Below are positions 22,391 to 37,779 of a stretch of 64,000 nucleotides of DNA, piece by piece; the first letter of the stretch is position 1; every line of letters begins with the position of its first letter. The translations under genes and the position numbers were made by a program. The notes under the pieces are model-generated. The model worked only from the letters and a program-made list of their open reading frames with translations. It had not been told where the DNA came from and searched no databases. Origin of the DNA: Plotosus lineatus (Eukaryota > Chordata > Actinopteri > Siluriformes > Plotosidae); assembly GCA_024760905.1 (NCBI GenBank), contig CM045750.1, positions 18,407,919-18,471,918 on the forward strand. The letters are read 5' to 3'.

Positions 22391-22609
22391 ACCCCAAACT
22401 GCTGAGTCATAGCATGTGGCATATGCCCATAACACATGTTTCAGAACCTCCTCCAGAAAAGTGGAGGCTGTTTTCATAGTAAAAGGGAACCAACTCCATG
22501 TGAATGTCCATTTGGAGTAAGCACACATGTGTGTGATAGTTGTGTGTCCAAGTACTTTTGACTGCATAATGTATTTTGGCTCAGTAGATCCTGTTCCTTT
22601 TCAACACAA

Positions 22610-22730
22610 ACTCCTGGGAGAGACAGATGTTTTCTTTTATCATGATGGTGTGGCATTTTAATACATTTGCAGTGAGATTTGAATAGTTTCGTGCCACAAA
22701 ATGCAAAGTCACGCCATCCCATCAATGTTA
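22610..22730 (+). repeat. Diverged single relative of the tandem-array repeat
   Basis: The segment ttttatcatgatggtgtggc, followed by ttttaat, acatttgc and gtgagatttga, then gcaaagtcacgcc and ccatcaatgttatg, runs parallel to the non-LINE part of the array unit at 33541-33640. It lacks the LINE, the minisatellite and the short tatggcat duplication. It shows that the array's host repeat also exists as a dispersed old copy about 11 kb away. Confidence 0.6.
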
Positions 22731-22771
22731 TGCCCTACAATCTCGCATTCATATCCAACCATTCAGATTAC

Positions 22772-23414
22772 TTACTTACTTAATCCTCTTCGTACTGATT
22801 GCACATAAGGCTGTCACCTTAGAGCTCCAATGCTGTCTGTCTTGTGCCCATCTCTGCACCTGTCCCCATGTCCATCCTACTTCCTTCATTTCTTATATCT
22901 TGCCTGTATGATTCTTTCACTGAAAGGTGTCCATTCAAGCAGGCAGTTGTGTATCTCTCTTGTTATTATGATAGCAACTCCTTGGCTGTGATGGTCATCC
23001 GATCTACCGGAAAAAAAGCATATGGTGTCCTGATGCTAGTTTACGTGTGCTGCTTCCTGTCCTCCTTGATTCAGTAATGCCCAGGAGTTTGATGTTGTAG
23101 TTTTCCATTTCACATATTGTTTGGGCTAGCTTTCCTGTCTGGTAGAGTGTCTGTACATTCCAACAGACAACTCTACAGGTTGTTTTTGTATGAAGGGCGT
23201 TGGTTCTCAGGGTGTCAGCTTCCTTTCGGGTTTGGCTGTCATTCGTCATATTCCTTGTTGTTCGGGTAACCTCTTCCCTTCTTCCAGCATTGGTTTCTTT
23301 GGTTTCAGTTTCTATAACGACTTTTTTTTTACATGGTGAGGTTTCTGGCCCCATGCACAACCCTCCACCTTTCTCATCCACTCATCCAGGCTTGGGACAG
23401 GCCATGGCGGAGTT
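22772..23414 (-). mobile_element. Internally deleted RTE-type LINE with target-site duplication
   Basis: On the minus strand, 23381 down to about 23004 encodes the start of an RTE-type endonuclease (VVCWNVQTLYQTGKL, LLGITESRRTG), including its Asn and Glu positions. Soon after, the element passes into its 3' end, with RTE-like wording, and finishes in a (TAAG)n tail at 22772-22785. The 11 bases attcagattac are duplicated at 22761-22771 and 23415-23425. Having both ends and a duplication but only 643 bp, it looks like a deletion derivative that retrotransposed, or a later internal deletion. A stop and frameshifts break the frame. Confidence 0.7.
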
Positions 23415-23425
23415 ATTCAGATTAC

Positions 23426-24234
23426 AGAACGCTTTTATAACAACTGAATTAATCACAGCAGCCACTGACCTTATTAATCTAAGTAGATCTGATCTGTAAA
23501 TGTATTGTTTGGTTGGAGTCTTGTGTGCGGCATCCACATATTTCTTGTATGCATGTAGCCTATCTCAGCCAGCATGGTTCAAAGCCAGGCTAGACCCTGA
23601 ACAGCTCGCCAGTCCATCACAGGGTCACCAACATCTGAAACTATTAATGCTGGACATGAGAGAAAGGAGTCACAACACACAGTGTATTTACACTCGCTGT
23701 GTACAGTATAGTGCCACCTAATCACAGGCGGTGTTAATGTTATGGTGAATCAGTGTAAGTATGTGATTGCTTCTGTGTACTCTGTATTCTGAAAACATAT
23801 AATAATAAATGTGAGTAGATCTTAAATTCGATCTTGAATTTGATCTTGAGCTTGTTAATCCAAACAAATATTGTAGGCTTTGTTTACTAAGAAGATTTAT
23901 TCAAATACGTAGATGTAATCTGTTTGTTTATTTCACTCCAACGACCAGCTGAACACGAACGCAGCTCACACACGTTTATTTTCTATGAGTATGGATTCTT
24001 TTTGTTGATAGGGTCTGCCTTTATAATAAACAGCAATATTTTGAAGGTATATGGGAAATATATGCTTATAGATTTGGAGAATTCTAAAAATGAAACGCAG
24101 ACACATGTACAGACTTACCCACCGAACCATGTGACACCCGACTGTCTCAGTGTTTCATGAATTCAAGTTGTATGAATAAAACGTAATCTGAAGTGATGTA
24201 GGCAGTTGAAGTTGAAAGAACATTTAGACAAATA
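23426..24234. other. Intergenic stretch, decayed repeats only
   Basis: Around 23560-23630 there is SINE-like wording (tctcagccagcatgg, cgccagtccatcacagggtc). No gene recognised. Confidence 0.4.
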
Positions 24235-24359
24235 TACAGTACTGTGCACATGTAAAGGAATAGCACCGAACAAAGACATTTTATATTTACAAATAAATAA
24301 TTATATTAAATTAAAGATCTCTACATAAAAATTCTATAAAGCACAGTGAATAGTACCAG

Positions 24360-25195
24360 AGCAGTGGTGGCCTGGTGGGAAAAGGTGCTGGATCATTGAT
24401 CCTAAGGTTGGGGGTTCAAGTCCCACTCTCCACAGGTTGTCACTGTCCCGCCCCTGTGTAGCTAACTGGGTTATCAAAGGCAGGCCGTGTCTATCACTGT
24501 CTATGGTCTGAGGTTCATGTAAAGCAGTCCGTGTACCGGTCTGTGGCTCAATTGGTACTGGTCCGCAGAAGAAATAATTCATTATTTCAATTTAATTTAC
24601 TATCTGAGTTTGAACGATCTTTATATTTGAAAAAGTCTTTTCCTTTTAAAAATGACCGGATTCTCTCGGTTATATGTCGGTTATTTGAGTGCTAAAATGT
24701 AACCCACAAGGGGACGGCACATGAACAGAGGCGTGCTGGACATGTTTCAAACAATAGCGAGGATTTTGGGCGAGACTGACCCTGAGCTTCCATTCTCCCA
24801 GCTGGTGCACCATCACCTGTGGGGGGTTTTTCAGGAAAGTTCAAGCTCTACTTCCCAACCAACTTTATTTCAGCTGCTGAAAAATATAATTCATGGAGTT
24901 CTTCTTCTTCTTATTATTATTATTAATAATAATAATAATATTTTATATAAATGTTATATTTACAATACACACAATCTATGTCCGCAGTAAATTTGTCAAG
25001 CGTTGACCAGTCCGTGGTGATAAAAAGGTTGGGAGCCACTGAAAGGAACCATTGCTGACTTTTGATGAGTATGCTGCGATGGCCTGGCGAGCTGTCCAGG
25101 GTGTACTCTGCCATCGTCCAGAGTCAGCTGGGATGGGCGCCAGCCTCCCTGTGACTCTAATTAGGATTAAGTGGTTACAGAAAATGAGCGATGAA
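24360..25195 (+). mobile_element. Second-family SINE interrupted by another element
   Basis: Head and body run to about 24523 (agtggtggcctggtggga, gttatcaaaggcaggccgtg, aggttcatgtaaag). The SINE resumes at about 25039 (ggaaccattgctgacttttg) and ends with ctaattaggattaagtggtt and a gaaaatgagcgatgaa tail. Confidence 0.7.
24524..25038 (+). mobile_element. hAT-like element inserted in a SINE
   Basis: Bounded by cagtccgtgtaccggtctgt on the left and aaaaaggttgggagccactg on the right. The latter is the typical hAT-type terminal wording, and ggaccggt/tccgtgg is a known fish hAT context. The open stretch 24721-24990 starts with residues (DMFQTIARILGETDPELPFSQ) that resemble a domesticated or hAT-derived protein. 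Clean 8-bp duplications were not found. Confidence 0.35.
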
Positions 25196-25284
25196 CAGTA
25201 AACAGTAACAAATTAAACTGGTTTATTATTAGGTGCCATGACCTCTTCCTTTAAAAATATAACAAAATTAACTGTTTTATAAAA

Positions 25285-25505
25285 AGGCCGGCCGTGTCCC
25301 TCACTGTCTGTGGTGAGAATCTGTAAAAGAACCATTGCTGGCTTTCATAAAGAAAAGGTTTCTTTGCCGTCAGCGTGTTTCTACACTGTGATGGGCTGGC
25401 AAGCTTCCCAGGGTGTATGCTGCAATCGCTCAGAGTGGGCTGAGATGGGCACCATCCTCCCCATGTCCCTAAATAAGATTAAGCGGTACAGAAAATGAAC
25501 GATGA
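25285..25505 (+). mobile_element. Second-family SINE, 5' truncated
   Basis: Starts in the body at aaggccggccgtgtccctca, continues through the gaaccattgctggctttc segment and ends aataagattaagcggtacag with an aatgaacgatga tail. Confidence 0.7.
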
Positions 25506-25769
25506 TTGAAAAGCATCAGGTCCAGTTTGTGCAGTTTAATAAGTACTGTCCAGTATCTATGAGGTGTCTTACAGAACCAGCCACCAGTCTCCTTTAAATG
25601 TTGACTGTCACACTTGATTCTTTATTCACATTGAACTCACAGCAGCCTTCATTATATTTTTGTCTGAAAAGTTGTCCCTTATACGTAATATGCTGCTCTC
25701 TATATTCACATACGGGACTTACTCAATTATGTAACATTGCTTTTTGTGCTAGAAAACTTATTTTTTTCC

Positions 25770-26290
25770 TTCCGGCTGTTCCCTTCAGGGGGCGCCACAG
25801 CGAATCATCTGTCTCCAGCTCACCCAATCCGCTGCATCTTCTTCTCTGACACCAACTACCTTCATGTCCTCCTTCACCACCTCCATAGATCTCCTCTTTG
25901 GTCTTCCTCTAGGCCAGGGGTCACCAACCTTTTTGAAACTGAGAGCTACTTCATGGGTACCAATTAATGCGAAGGGCTACTAGGTCGATACACACCTCTG
26001 AAATTACAAATTTGCTCAATTTACATTTAATTAGATTTAATTAGATGTTATTATTAATAATTAATGATATTCATCTATGTGAAGATATTGACTTGATTTA
26101 AAAATATATTCAAAAAAATTATATGCAGCTCAATGGAGAGTGGCGCTGTCCTAAAAATGGGCCTGTCCTAAAAATAGCAGTGAACAGGTCCGCGGGCAAC
26201 TTATATTGTCCTTGCGGGCTACCTGGTGCCCACGGGCACCACGTTGGTGATCCCTGCTCTAGGCCTTCTGCCTGGTAGTTCCAACCTAAT
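25770..26290 (-). mobile_element. RTE-type LINE 3' fragment split by a MITE
   Basis: On the minus strand this is the same RT C-terminal and 3' end as at 350 and 7095 (complement of tccggctgttcccttcaggg at 25770; cttctgcctggtagttccaa at 26265). It is divided at 25914 by the 342-bp element described next. Confidence 0.75.
25915..26256. mobile_element. hAT-type MITE, 342 bp, perfect 8-bp duplication
   Basis: Terminal inverted repeats caggggtcaccaacc (left) and cagggatcaccaacg (complement of right). The 8-bp target duplication ctctaggc lies at 25907-25914 and 26257-26264. The uninterrupted target can be read in the related RTE copy at 10425-10445 (cttcctctaggccttctgcc). No ORF inside. The 8-bp duplication and CAG-type ends fit the hAT superfamily. 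Confidence 0.85.
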
Positions 26291-26721
26291 GTTTAGAAAT
26301 CTGAAGGGTTTTTTTTGTTGTACTTTTTAATGAACAAATTAAAAAATTAAAAATACACAGCAAAGTTTAGACTAATAAATAGGGATCCGTAGACTTTTGC
26401 ACAGCACTGTATGCGTTACAGTAATATTCTAGCATTCAGTTCTGGTTTATATTTAATTCGAGACCTTCCACACTCTTCGTGTGCTGTTACACTACCATCA
26501 CTCTGCATTGTAAATAAACTCTACAGTGAATCGTGGACATTTTCACCTTGTTTTCCTTATGATATTTGATTTTGATGTTACAAGATGATGTTTAAAAAAG
26601 TATTTTGTTTCATTTACATAACCAGACTTGAGTCTTATGGAAATAAAGATGTAAATCAGGCTCTGTGGAAATTTTTGTTGTTGTTACTTTTTTTTTTGTA
26701 AACAGGAGATGCTGAAGCCTG

Positions 26722-26850
26722 ATTTGCATAAGAGAAAATAAGAGTAATATAAGGGTTTGGTCTCCAGATCTTCTTTATAGTCTCTCAGTTGCACACAGAG
26801 AAGAAACACAGAGGTTCTACACCAGTGGAGTTTCAGTCAGTCGATTACAG
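26722..26850 (+). promoter_or_regulatory. Putative promoter and noncoding first exon of lectin gene 2
   Basis: An octamer atttgcat (26722-26729) and a TATA box (tataagg, 26748-26754) precede a stretch that ends in a donor site (attacag|gtatgt, boundary 26850/26851). Transcription would start near 26778, giving a first exon of about 73 bp. The first coding exon has its own acceptor at 27801. Confidence 0.5.
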
Positions 26851-27114
26851 GTATGTTTAAGAACAGCGTTTTAACATTGGCTCATGTTTTTCTGATTACA
26901 GTGTGATGTCTCTTTTCCTTTGCTGAACAGCTTAAGTTAAGATAATTCTTTATTGATCCCCAAGTTCACCTGCAAGTATTGTTGCAGCAGCATAAATAGC
27001 CTGCAGACAAAAAAAAACCAAAACAAAAAAAAAAAACAAGCACTAGAGGAAAGAAAGGAAATAAAAACTTAAATAAAATAAAATAAATTTAAAATAAACT
27101 GAAATTTGGGTAGA

Positions 27115-27116
<2 letters not shown>

Positions 27117-27163
<47 letters not shown>
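27117..27163. repeat. (GT)n microsatellite
   Basis: About 23 GT units in intron 1 of lectin gene 2. Confidence 0.95.
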
Positions 27164-27164
<1 letters not shown>

Positions 27165-27239
27165 ATAAAAATTATCTGAACTTGAATTTTAATGGTGAAT
27201 TTCATTTTGTGGTTTTCAAATTTTTAATATAAAGGTATA

Positions 27240-27741
27240 CAGGGATACCTCGCTACTTCGTGCTTCAATTCATGCGGCTTCAGTACATCACGGTTTTTAA
27301 AAAAAATAATAATAATATATACTGTATATATTCATTGAATTAGAAATTAAGGAAGGATAGGGGGAAAATTTAAGGAAAATGCTGTAAAAACAAGGCCAAT
27401 TATGCAAAAAACCCCACAAACAAACAAAAACAACAACAAAAAAATGCCAACCCAAAACCTCCCATCAAAACTACTTACATTTTTATGTGAAGTGCGCATC
27501 TGTGTGCGCGCGTATCTGTATGTGTTTATTTATATTTTATTTACATCTTGTGCCTTATTTTTAAATATTTAATTGTTATTATGAGCATTTATAGCATTGA
27601 ATATGTGTTTATTGATATTATAGACACATATACATGTACGTAGTATATGTCAGTCAGTTGGGCGGTTTATTCTGATTTGCAGAATTCGATGGTCGCGGGG
27701 GGTCTTGGTCCCAGTTAACCACAGAAAATGAGAGATCACTG
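27240..27741 (-). mobile_element. Pogo/Tigger-type MITE, complete (502 bp)
   Basis: Left end cagggatacctcgctacttc and complement of right end cagtgatctctcattttctg, flanked by TA (27238-27239, 27742-27743). The interior is the reverse of the 15235 copy. Lies in the first intron of lectin gene 2, so the two MITEs sit in different introns and arrived independently. Confidence 0.7.
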
Positions 27742-27814
27742 TAATCAGAAACAAACTTTGAATGGATCATGAAAATGTCATTTTTTTCTTCATCACTCTA
27801 GATACTTGTCCATT

Positions 27815-32641
<4,827 letters not shown>

Positions 32642-32872
32642 ATATGACAAGGGCCTGTAGATATGAAGATGATTGCTCCACGAGATAAGGAGATAACTCT
32701 CAATTCCCAGTGAAGTGAAACATCTCTGTAATATTAATAATACTTTCACATGATACCAGCACTCTCATTATAATCTCGATTTCATCAACCTGCTCATGTT
32801 CAGTGTCGATATAAGAGATATTTACATTCACATGCTGGACATCCCAGAGAAAACTCCACTCCATATTTGTGG

Positions 32873-32878
32873 AATAAA
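32873..32878 (+). other. Polyadenylation signal of lectin gene 2
   Basis: AATAAA 232 bp after the stop, followed within 20 bp by a T/G-rich stretch (tgtctgagtgttgg), the usual downstream element. Confidence 0.6.
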
Positions 32879-33126
32879 TGTCTGAGTGTTGGTAAGTTGG
32901 TCTAGCTTCTAGAAATTCTGAATTATTTTCAGCCTTTCAATTCTTTTAATAACATGAACAGAATTCTGTGCTGGATGCAGGCAGCATCTTTGGTTTTCTG
33001 ACTGGAAAAATAAACAATTACTGCCATGCAATGCTTTACTTATTTGAATAAAAAGGCTTTTAAAACCAATCAGATTGAGGAAATGAATGATGTCACCGGC
33101 GTGGATAACGTGATTGTCATTATTTG

Positions 33127-33380
33127 TTCATCAGTTCATTTTCTGGAACCGCTTAATCCTAATTTGGGTCGCGGGGAGGCTGGTGCCCATCCCAGCCAAC
33201 TTCGGGCGAGGGCAGAGTACACCCTGGACAGCTCACCAGGCCATCGCAGGGCAGAAACACACCAACAGCTTTGCAGCCGACTCTTTACGAAAGTCAGCAA
33301 TGTTTTTTTTTTTTTACATGAACCTCACACCATGGACCGTGTGAGACATGGCGGGCCTTTGATAAACCCAGTTAGCTGCA
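33127..33380 (-). mobile_element. Second-family SINE cut by the left edge of the tandem array
   Basis: Tail side ttcattttctggaaccgctt, then cttaatcctaatttgggtcg, the body with cagctttgcagccgactc and a T run, to aacccagttagctgcact at 33380. The next base begins array sequence, so the array boundary lies inside this SINE and its head half is missing. Confidence 0.75.
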
Positions 33381-33660
33381 CTCACCGAACCATTCAGAAA
33401 CGCACCTGTTTTAAAGATGACGCACCCGTTTTGGATCACGCACCCGCATTGGAAAACACACCCGTTTTGGGAAACACACCCTTTTTCATCACGAGCATAC
33501 ATGTGCACAGAGAGAGAGAGAGAGAGAGAGACATTATTTATTTTATCATGATGGTGTGGCATTATGGCATTTTAATAAAGTACATTTGCTGTGGGATTTG
33601 ATCAAAGTGCAAAGTGACGCAATACCATCATCACTATGAAGTTTTAATGCTTTCGAATCA
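33381..33660 (+). repeat. Edge unit of the array, LINE-free
   Basis: Truncated repeat starting at caccgaaccattcagaaacg with only about four 18-bp repeats, a GA tract, then the uninterrupted target gatggtgtggcatta (33550-33564) running straight into tggcattttaataaag. This is the pre-insertion state of the site occupied by the LINE in all other units. Confidence 0.85.
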
Positions 33661-33957
33661 TTAATTGTAATTGTAGCAACAGTGGATTATTTTGGACTCC
33701 ATGCGTGACAGAATCACATTTTCACCGAACCATTCAGAAACGCACCTGTTTAAAAGATGACAGAAAACGCACCCGTATTGAAAAAACGCACCCGTTTTGG
33801 GAAACGCACCCGTTTTTGAGAAACGTCCCCGCCACAATTGATTCTGGAAAACATGACATGTCCATGTTCCCAGCACAGTGGATTATTTTGGACTCCATGC
33901 CCGACAGAATCACATTTTCACCGAACCATTCAGAAACGCACCTGTTTTAAAGATGAC

Positions 33958-34227
33958 GCACCCATTTTAGAAAACGCACCCGTTTTGGAAAACGCACCCG
34001 TTTTGGGAAACGCACCCGTTTTAGGGAACGCACCCGTTTTAGGGAACGCACCCGTTTTGGGAAACGCACCCGTTTTGGGAAACACACCCGTTTTGGGAAA
34101 CGCACCCGTTGTGGGAAACACACCCGTTTTAGGGAACGCATCCGTTTTGGGAAACGCACCCGTTTTATGGAACGCACCCGTTTTGGGAAACGCACCCGTA
34201 TTGGAAAACGCACCCGTTTTTGATAAA
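33958..34227 (+). repeat. 18-bp minisatellite, unit 1 (15 repeats)
   Basis: Repeat gcacccgttttgggaaac with single-base variants (tatgg, gtatt, ttagg types). Fifteen repeats, against 21 in every other unit, with a different order of variants. Each repeat carries two CpG sites. The frame has no stops, so long artefactual ORFs appear on both strands. Confidence 0.9.
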
Positions 34228-34418
34228 CGTCCCCCGCCACAATTGATTCTGGAAAACATGACATGTCCATGTTCCCAGCACAGTGGATTATTTTGGACTC
34301 CATGCCCGACAGAATCACATTTTCACCGAACCATTCAGAAACGGATCACGCACCCGCAAGGGAAAACACACCCGTTTTGGGAAACACACCCTTCCTTTTT
34401 CATCACGAGCATACACGT

Positions 34419-34458
<40 letters not shown>

Positions 34459-34488
34459 TATTTATTTTATCATGATGGTGTGGCATTA

Positions 34489-37400
34489 CCCCTCCTTGAA
34501 TCGCCACCTTATCGTGGTGGAGGGGTTTGCGTGACCTAATGATCCTAGGAGCTATGTTGTCCCCCGACTAATGCCCCTGGTAGGGTCACCCAAGGCAAAC
34601 AGGTCCGGGGTGAAGGTCCAGACAAAGTGCGATTCAAAACAAACCCCTAAAGACAAGAGACAACAAAGGAAGCAGTCTCCCTTGCGGACGCGGGTCACCG
34701 GGGTTCCCTCCTGGAGCCAGGCCCAGGGGAGGGGCTCGAAGGGCTCAGCCCGAAAAGGAGACAGGGGTCCGCCCTCCCATGGACCCACCACCCGTGGGAG
34801 GAGTTTTAGGGGTCGGGTGCAGTGTGAGTTGGGTGGCAGCCAAAGGCATGGGTTCTGTCGGACTGATCCTCGGCTGCTTACTCTGACCTTCGGGACATGG
34901 AATGTCACCTCTCTGGCGGAAAAGGAGCCTGATTTGGTGCGTGAGGTGGAGAGATACCGACTAGATATAGTCGGGCTCACCTCAACACATAGCTTGGGCT
35001 CTGGAACCATCCATCTCGAAAGAGGCTGGACCTTCTTCTATTCTGGAGTTGCTCATGGGGAGAGGCGGCGAGCCGGTGTGGGTATTCTTGTTGCCCCCCG
35101 TCTCGGTGCCCAAATGTTGGGGTTCTCCCCGGTTGACGAAAGGGTAGCTTCCCTCCGTCTTCGGGTGGGGGGGCGGGTCCTGACTGTTATTTGTGCTTAT
35201 GCACCAAATGACAGTTCAGAGTACCCACCCTTTTTGGAGTCTTTGGGGGGGGTGTTGGAGAACGCTCCCTCGGGAGACTCGCTCGTTGTCTTGGGAGACT
35301 TCAACGCCCATGTGGGCAACGATAGTGTGACCTGGAAGGTACGGTAGGTACGGCCTCTCCAGTCTGAATCCGAATGGTGTGTCGTTGTTGGACTTCTGTG
35401 CTCGTCATAGTTTGTCTATCACGAACACCATGTTCGAACATAAGGGTGTCCATAAGTGCACTTGGCACCAGGACACCCTAGGTCGCAGTTCGATGATTGA
35501 CTTTGTAGTCGTGTCATCGGACTTGCGACCATATGTTCTGGACACTCGGGTGAAGAGAGGAGCTGAGCTGTCTACCGATCACTACCTGGTGGTGAGTTGG
35601 CTTCGGTGGTGTGGGAGGTTGCCTTCCAGACCTGGCAGGCCCAAGCGTGTAATCAGGGTCTGCTGGGAACGCTTGGCGGAGCCCCCTGACCGAGAGGCCT
35701 TAAACTCCCACCTCGGGCTGAGCTACAACCACGTTCGGAGGAGGCGGGGACATGGAATCGAATGGGCCATGTTTCGTGCCTCCATTGCTGAGGCGGCAGC
35801 CCATAGCTGTGGCCGTGAGGTCGCCGGTGCTTGTCGTGGCGGTAATCCCGAACCGGTGGTGGACACCTGCGGTGAAGGGGGTCGTCCAGCTGAAGAAGCA
35901 CCCCTATCGGGTTTTATTAGCCTGTGGGACTCCTGAGGCAGCAACCGGGTACCGGCAGGCCAAGCGTGCTGGAGCCGAGGCTGTCGCAGATGCAAAATCT
36001 CGGGCGTGGGAGGAGTTCGGTGAGGGCCTGGAGCGTGATTATCGGTTGGCCTCAAAAAGGTTCTGGGCCACCATCCGACGCCTCAGGAGGGGGAAGCAGT
36101 TCTTCACAAACACTGTTTACGGTGGAGGTGGGGAGCTGCTTACCTTGATTGGGGATGTTGTTGAGAGGTGGAGGGAATACTTTGAGGACCTTCTCAATCC
36201 CACCAACACGCCCGCCATGGAAGAGGAAGACCCTGGGGGTTCGGGTGAGGGTCCGCCCATCACTGGAGTGGAGGTCACTGAGGTTGTCAAAAAGCTCCTC
36301 GGTGGTCGAGCTCCGGGCGTGGGCGAGACCCGCCCGGAATATCTCAGGGCTCTGGATGTTGTAGGACTGTCTTGGTTGACACGTCTCTGCAACATCGCGT
36401 GGTCATCGGGGGCTGTACCTCTGGATTGGCAAACTGGGGTGGTGGTCCCAATTTTTAAGAAGGGGGACCGGAGGGTGTGTTCCAATTATCGGGAATTACA
36501 CTCCTCAGCCTACCTGGGAAAGTCTATGCAGGGTACTAGAGAGGAGGATCCGACCGATAGTCGAACCTCGGATTCAGGAGGAACAATGTGGTTTTCGTCC
36601 TGGCCGCAGCACTCTTGACCAACTCTATACGCTCCACAGGATTCTGGAGGGGGCATGGGAGTTTGCCCAATCTGTCCACATGTGCTTTGTGGATTTGGAG
36701 AAGGCTTTCGACCGTGTCCTCGAAAGATCTTGTGGGGCGTGCTCGAGAATACGGCGTTCGGATCCGTTGTTACGAGCGATTCGGTCGCTGTATCACGAGC
36801 CAGAGTTTGGTCCGTATTGGTAACAGCAGGTCGGATTCGTTTCCAGTGGGAGTTGGAGTCCGCCAAGGCTGTCCTTTGTCACCGATTCTGTTCATAATTT
36901 TTATGGACAGAATTTCTAGGCGCAGTCGAGGCGATGAGGGGTTCTGGTTTGGTGGCCATCGGATATCGTCTCTGCTTTTTGCGGATGATGTTGTCCTTTT
37001 GGCTTCATCAAGTCGGGCCCTCCAGCTCTCATTGGAGCGATTCGCAGCTGAGTGCGAAGCAGCCGGGATGAAGATCAGTACCTCCAAGTCCGAGGCCATG
37101 GTTCTCAGTCGGACAATGGTGGAATGCACCCTCCGGGTCGGGAATGAGGTCCTGCCCCAAGTGGAGGAGTTTAAGTATCTTGGGGTCTTGTTTACGAGTG
37201 AGGAAGGATGGAGCGAGAGATCGACAGACGGATCGCTGCAGCCTCTGCTGTTAAGCGGTGCCTGTACCGGTCCGTTGTGGTGAAAAAGGAGCTGAGCCGC
37301 AAGGCGAAGCTCTCAATTTACCAGTCGATCTACGTTCCAACCCTCACCTATGGTCACGAGCTTTGGGTAATGACCGAAAGAACAAGATCACGGATACAAG

Positions 37401-37779
37401 CGGCTGAAATGAGCTTTCTTCGCCGGGTGGCGGGGTTCTCCCTTAGAGATAGGGTGGGAAGCTCCGCCATCCGGGAGAGCTTCGGAGTAGATCCGCTGCT
37501 CCTCCGCATTGAGAGGGGCCAGTTGAGGTGGCTCGGGCATCTGGTCAGAATGCCCCGGACGCCTCCCTGGTGTGGTGTTTCGGGCATGTCCAACCGGGAA
37601 GAGACCCGGGTCGACCTAGAACACGCTGGAGGGACTATGTCTCTCGGCTTGTCTGGGACCGCCTCGGTGTCCCCGGGAGAGTTGGAGGAAGTAGCTCGGG
37701 AGAGGGATGTCTGGACCTTTTGCTAAGGTTGCTGCCCCGCGACCCGACCCTGGACTAAACGGAAAAAGATGATGATGAT
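34489..37779 (+). mobile_element. RTE-like LINE, copy 1
   Basis: Flanked by gatggtgtggcatta at 34474-34488 and 37780-37794. The leader can form a hairpin (34489-34525). A single-ORF element: basic N-terminus, EEP-type endonuclease ([36 protein letters not shown]), RT (SNYRELHS here, RQGCPLSPILFIIF, LLFADDVVLLAS) and a C-terminal LRWLGHLVRMP/RTRWRDYV segment. The stop overlaps the (GAT)n tail with almost no 3'UTR, an RTE-clade habit. Readable pieces: 34571-35347, 35379-35936, 36588-37283, 37208-37726. A deletion after acctggaag (35339) and further indels break the ORF. The most diverged LINE copy of the array. Confidence 0.85.

Larger units (their letters stand above)
24237..26409. mobile_element. 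Possible mariner-type element shell filled with later insertions
   Basis: The left end cagtactgtgcacatg and the complement of the right end cagtgctgtgcaaaagtct are inverted and resemble fish Tc1/mariner termini. TA flanks both (24235-24236 and 26410-26411). Only about 120 bp inside each end look like native AT-rich MITE sequence; the middle is made of SINEs, an RTE fragment and hAT-type elements. An alternative is two unrelated solo ends. Confidence 0.35.

Noticed and set aside
33958..34227. CRISPR-like array of regular short repeats
   Set aside because: The repeats are directly adjacent with no unique spacers and lie in a eukaryotic sequence; it is a minisatellite.
33838..34539. Long ORFs of repeating APVLGN, RTRFGK or KTGAFP across the minisatellites in every unit
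   Set aside because: An 18-bp repeat without stop codons stays open in several frames on both strands; no start context or conserved domain supports a protein.
34552..35010. Minus-strand ORFs opposite the LINEs
   Set aside because: They mirror the high-GC LINE coding strand, recur in all copies for that reason and show no recognisable domain.
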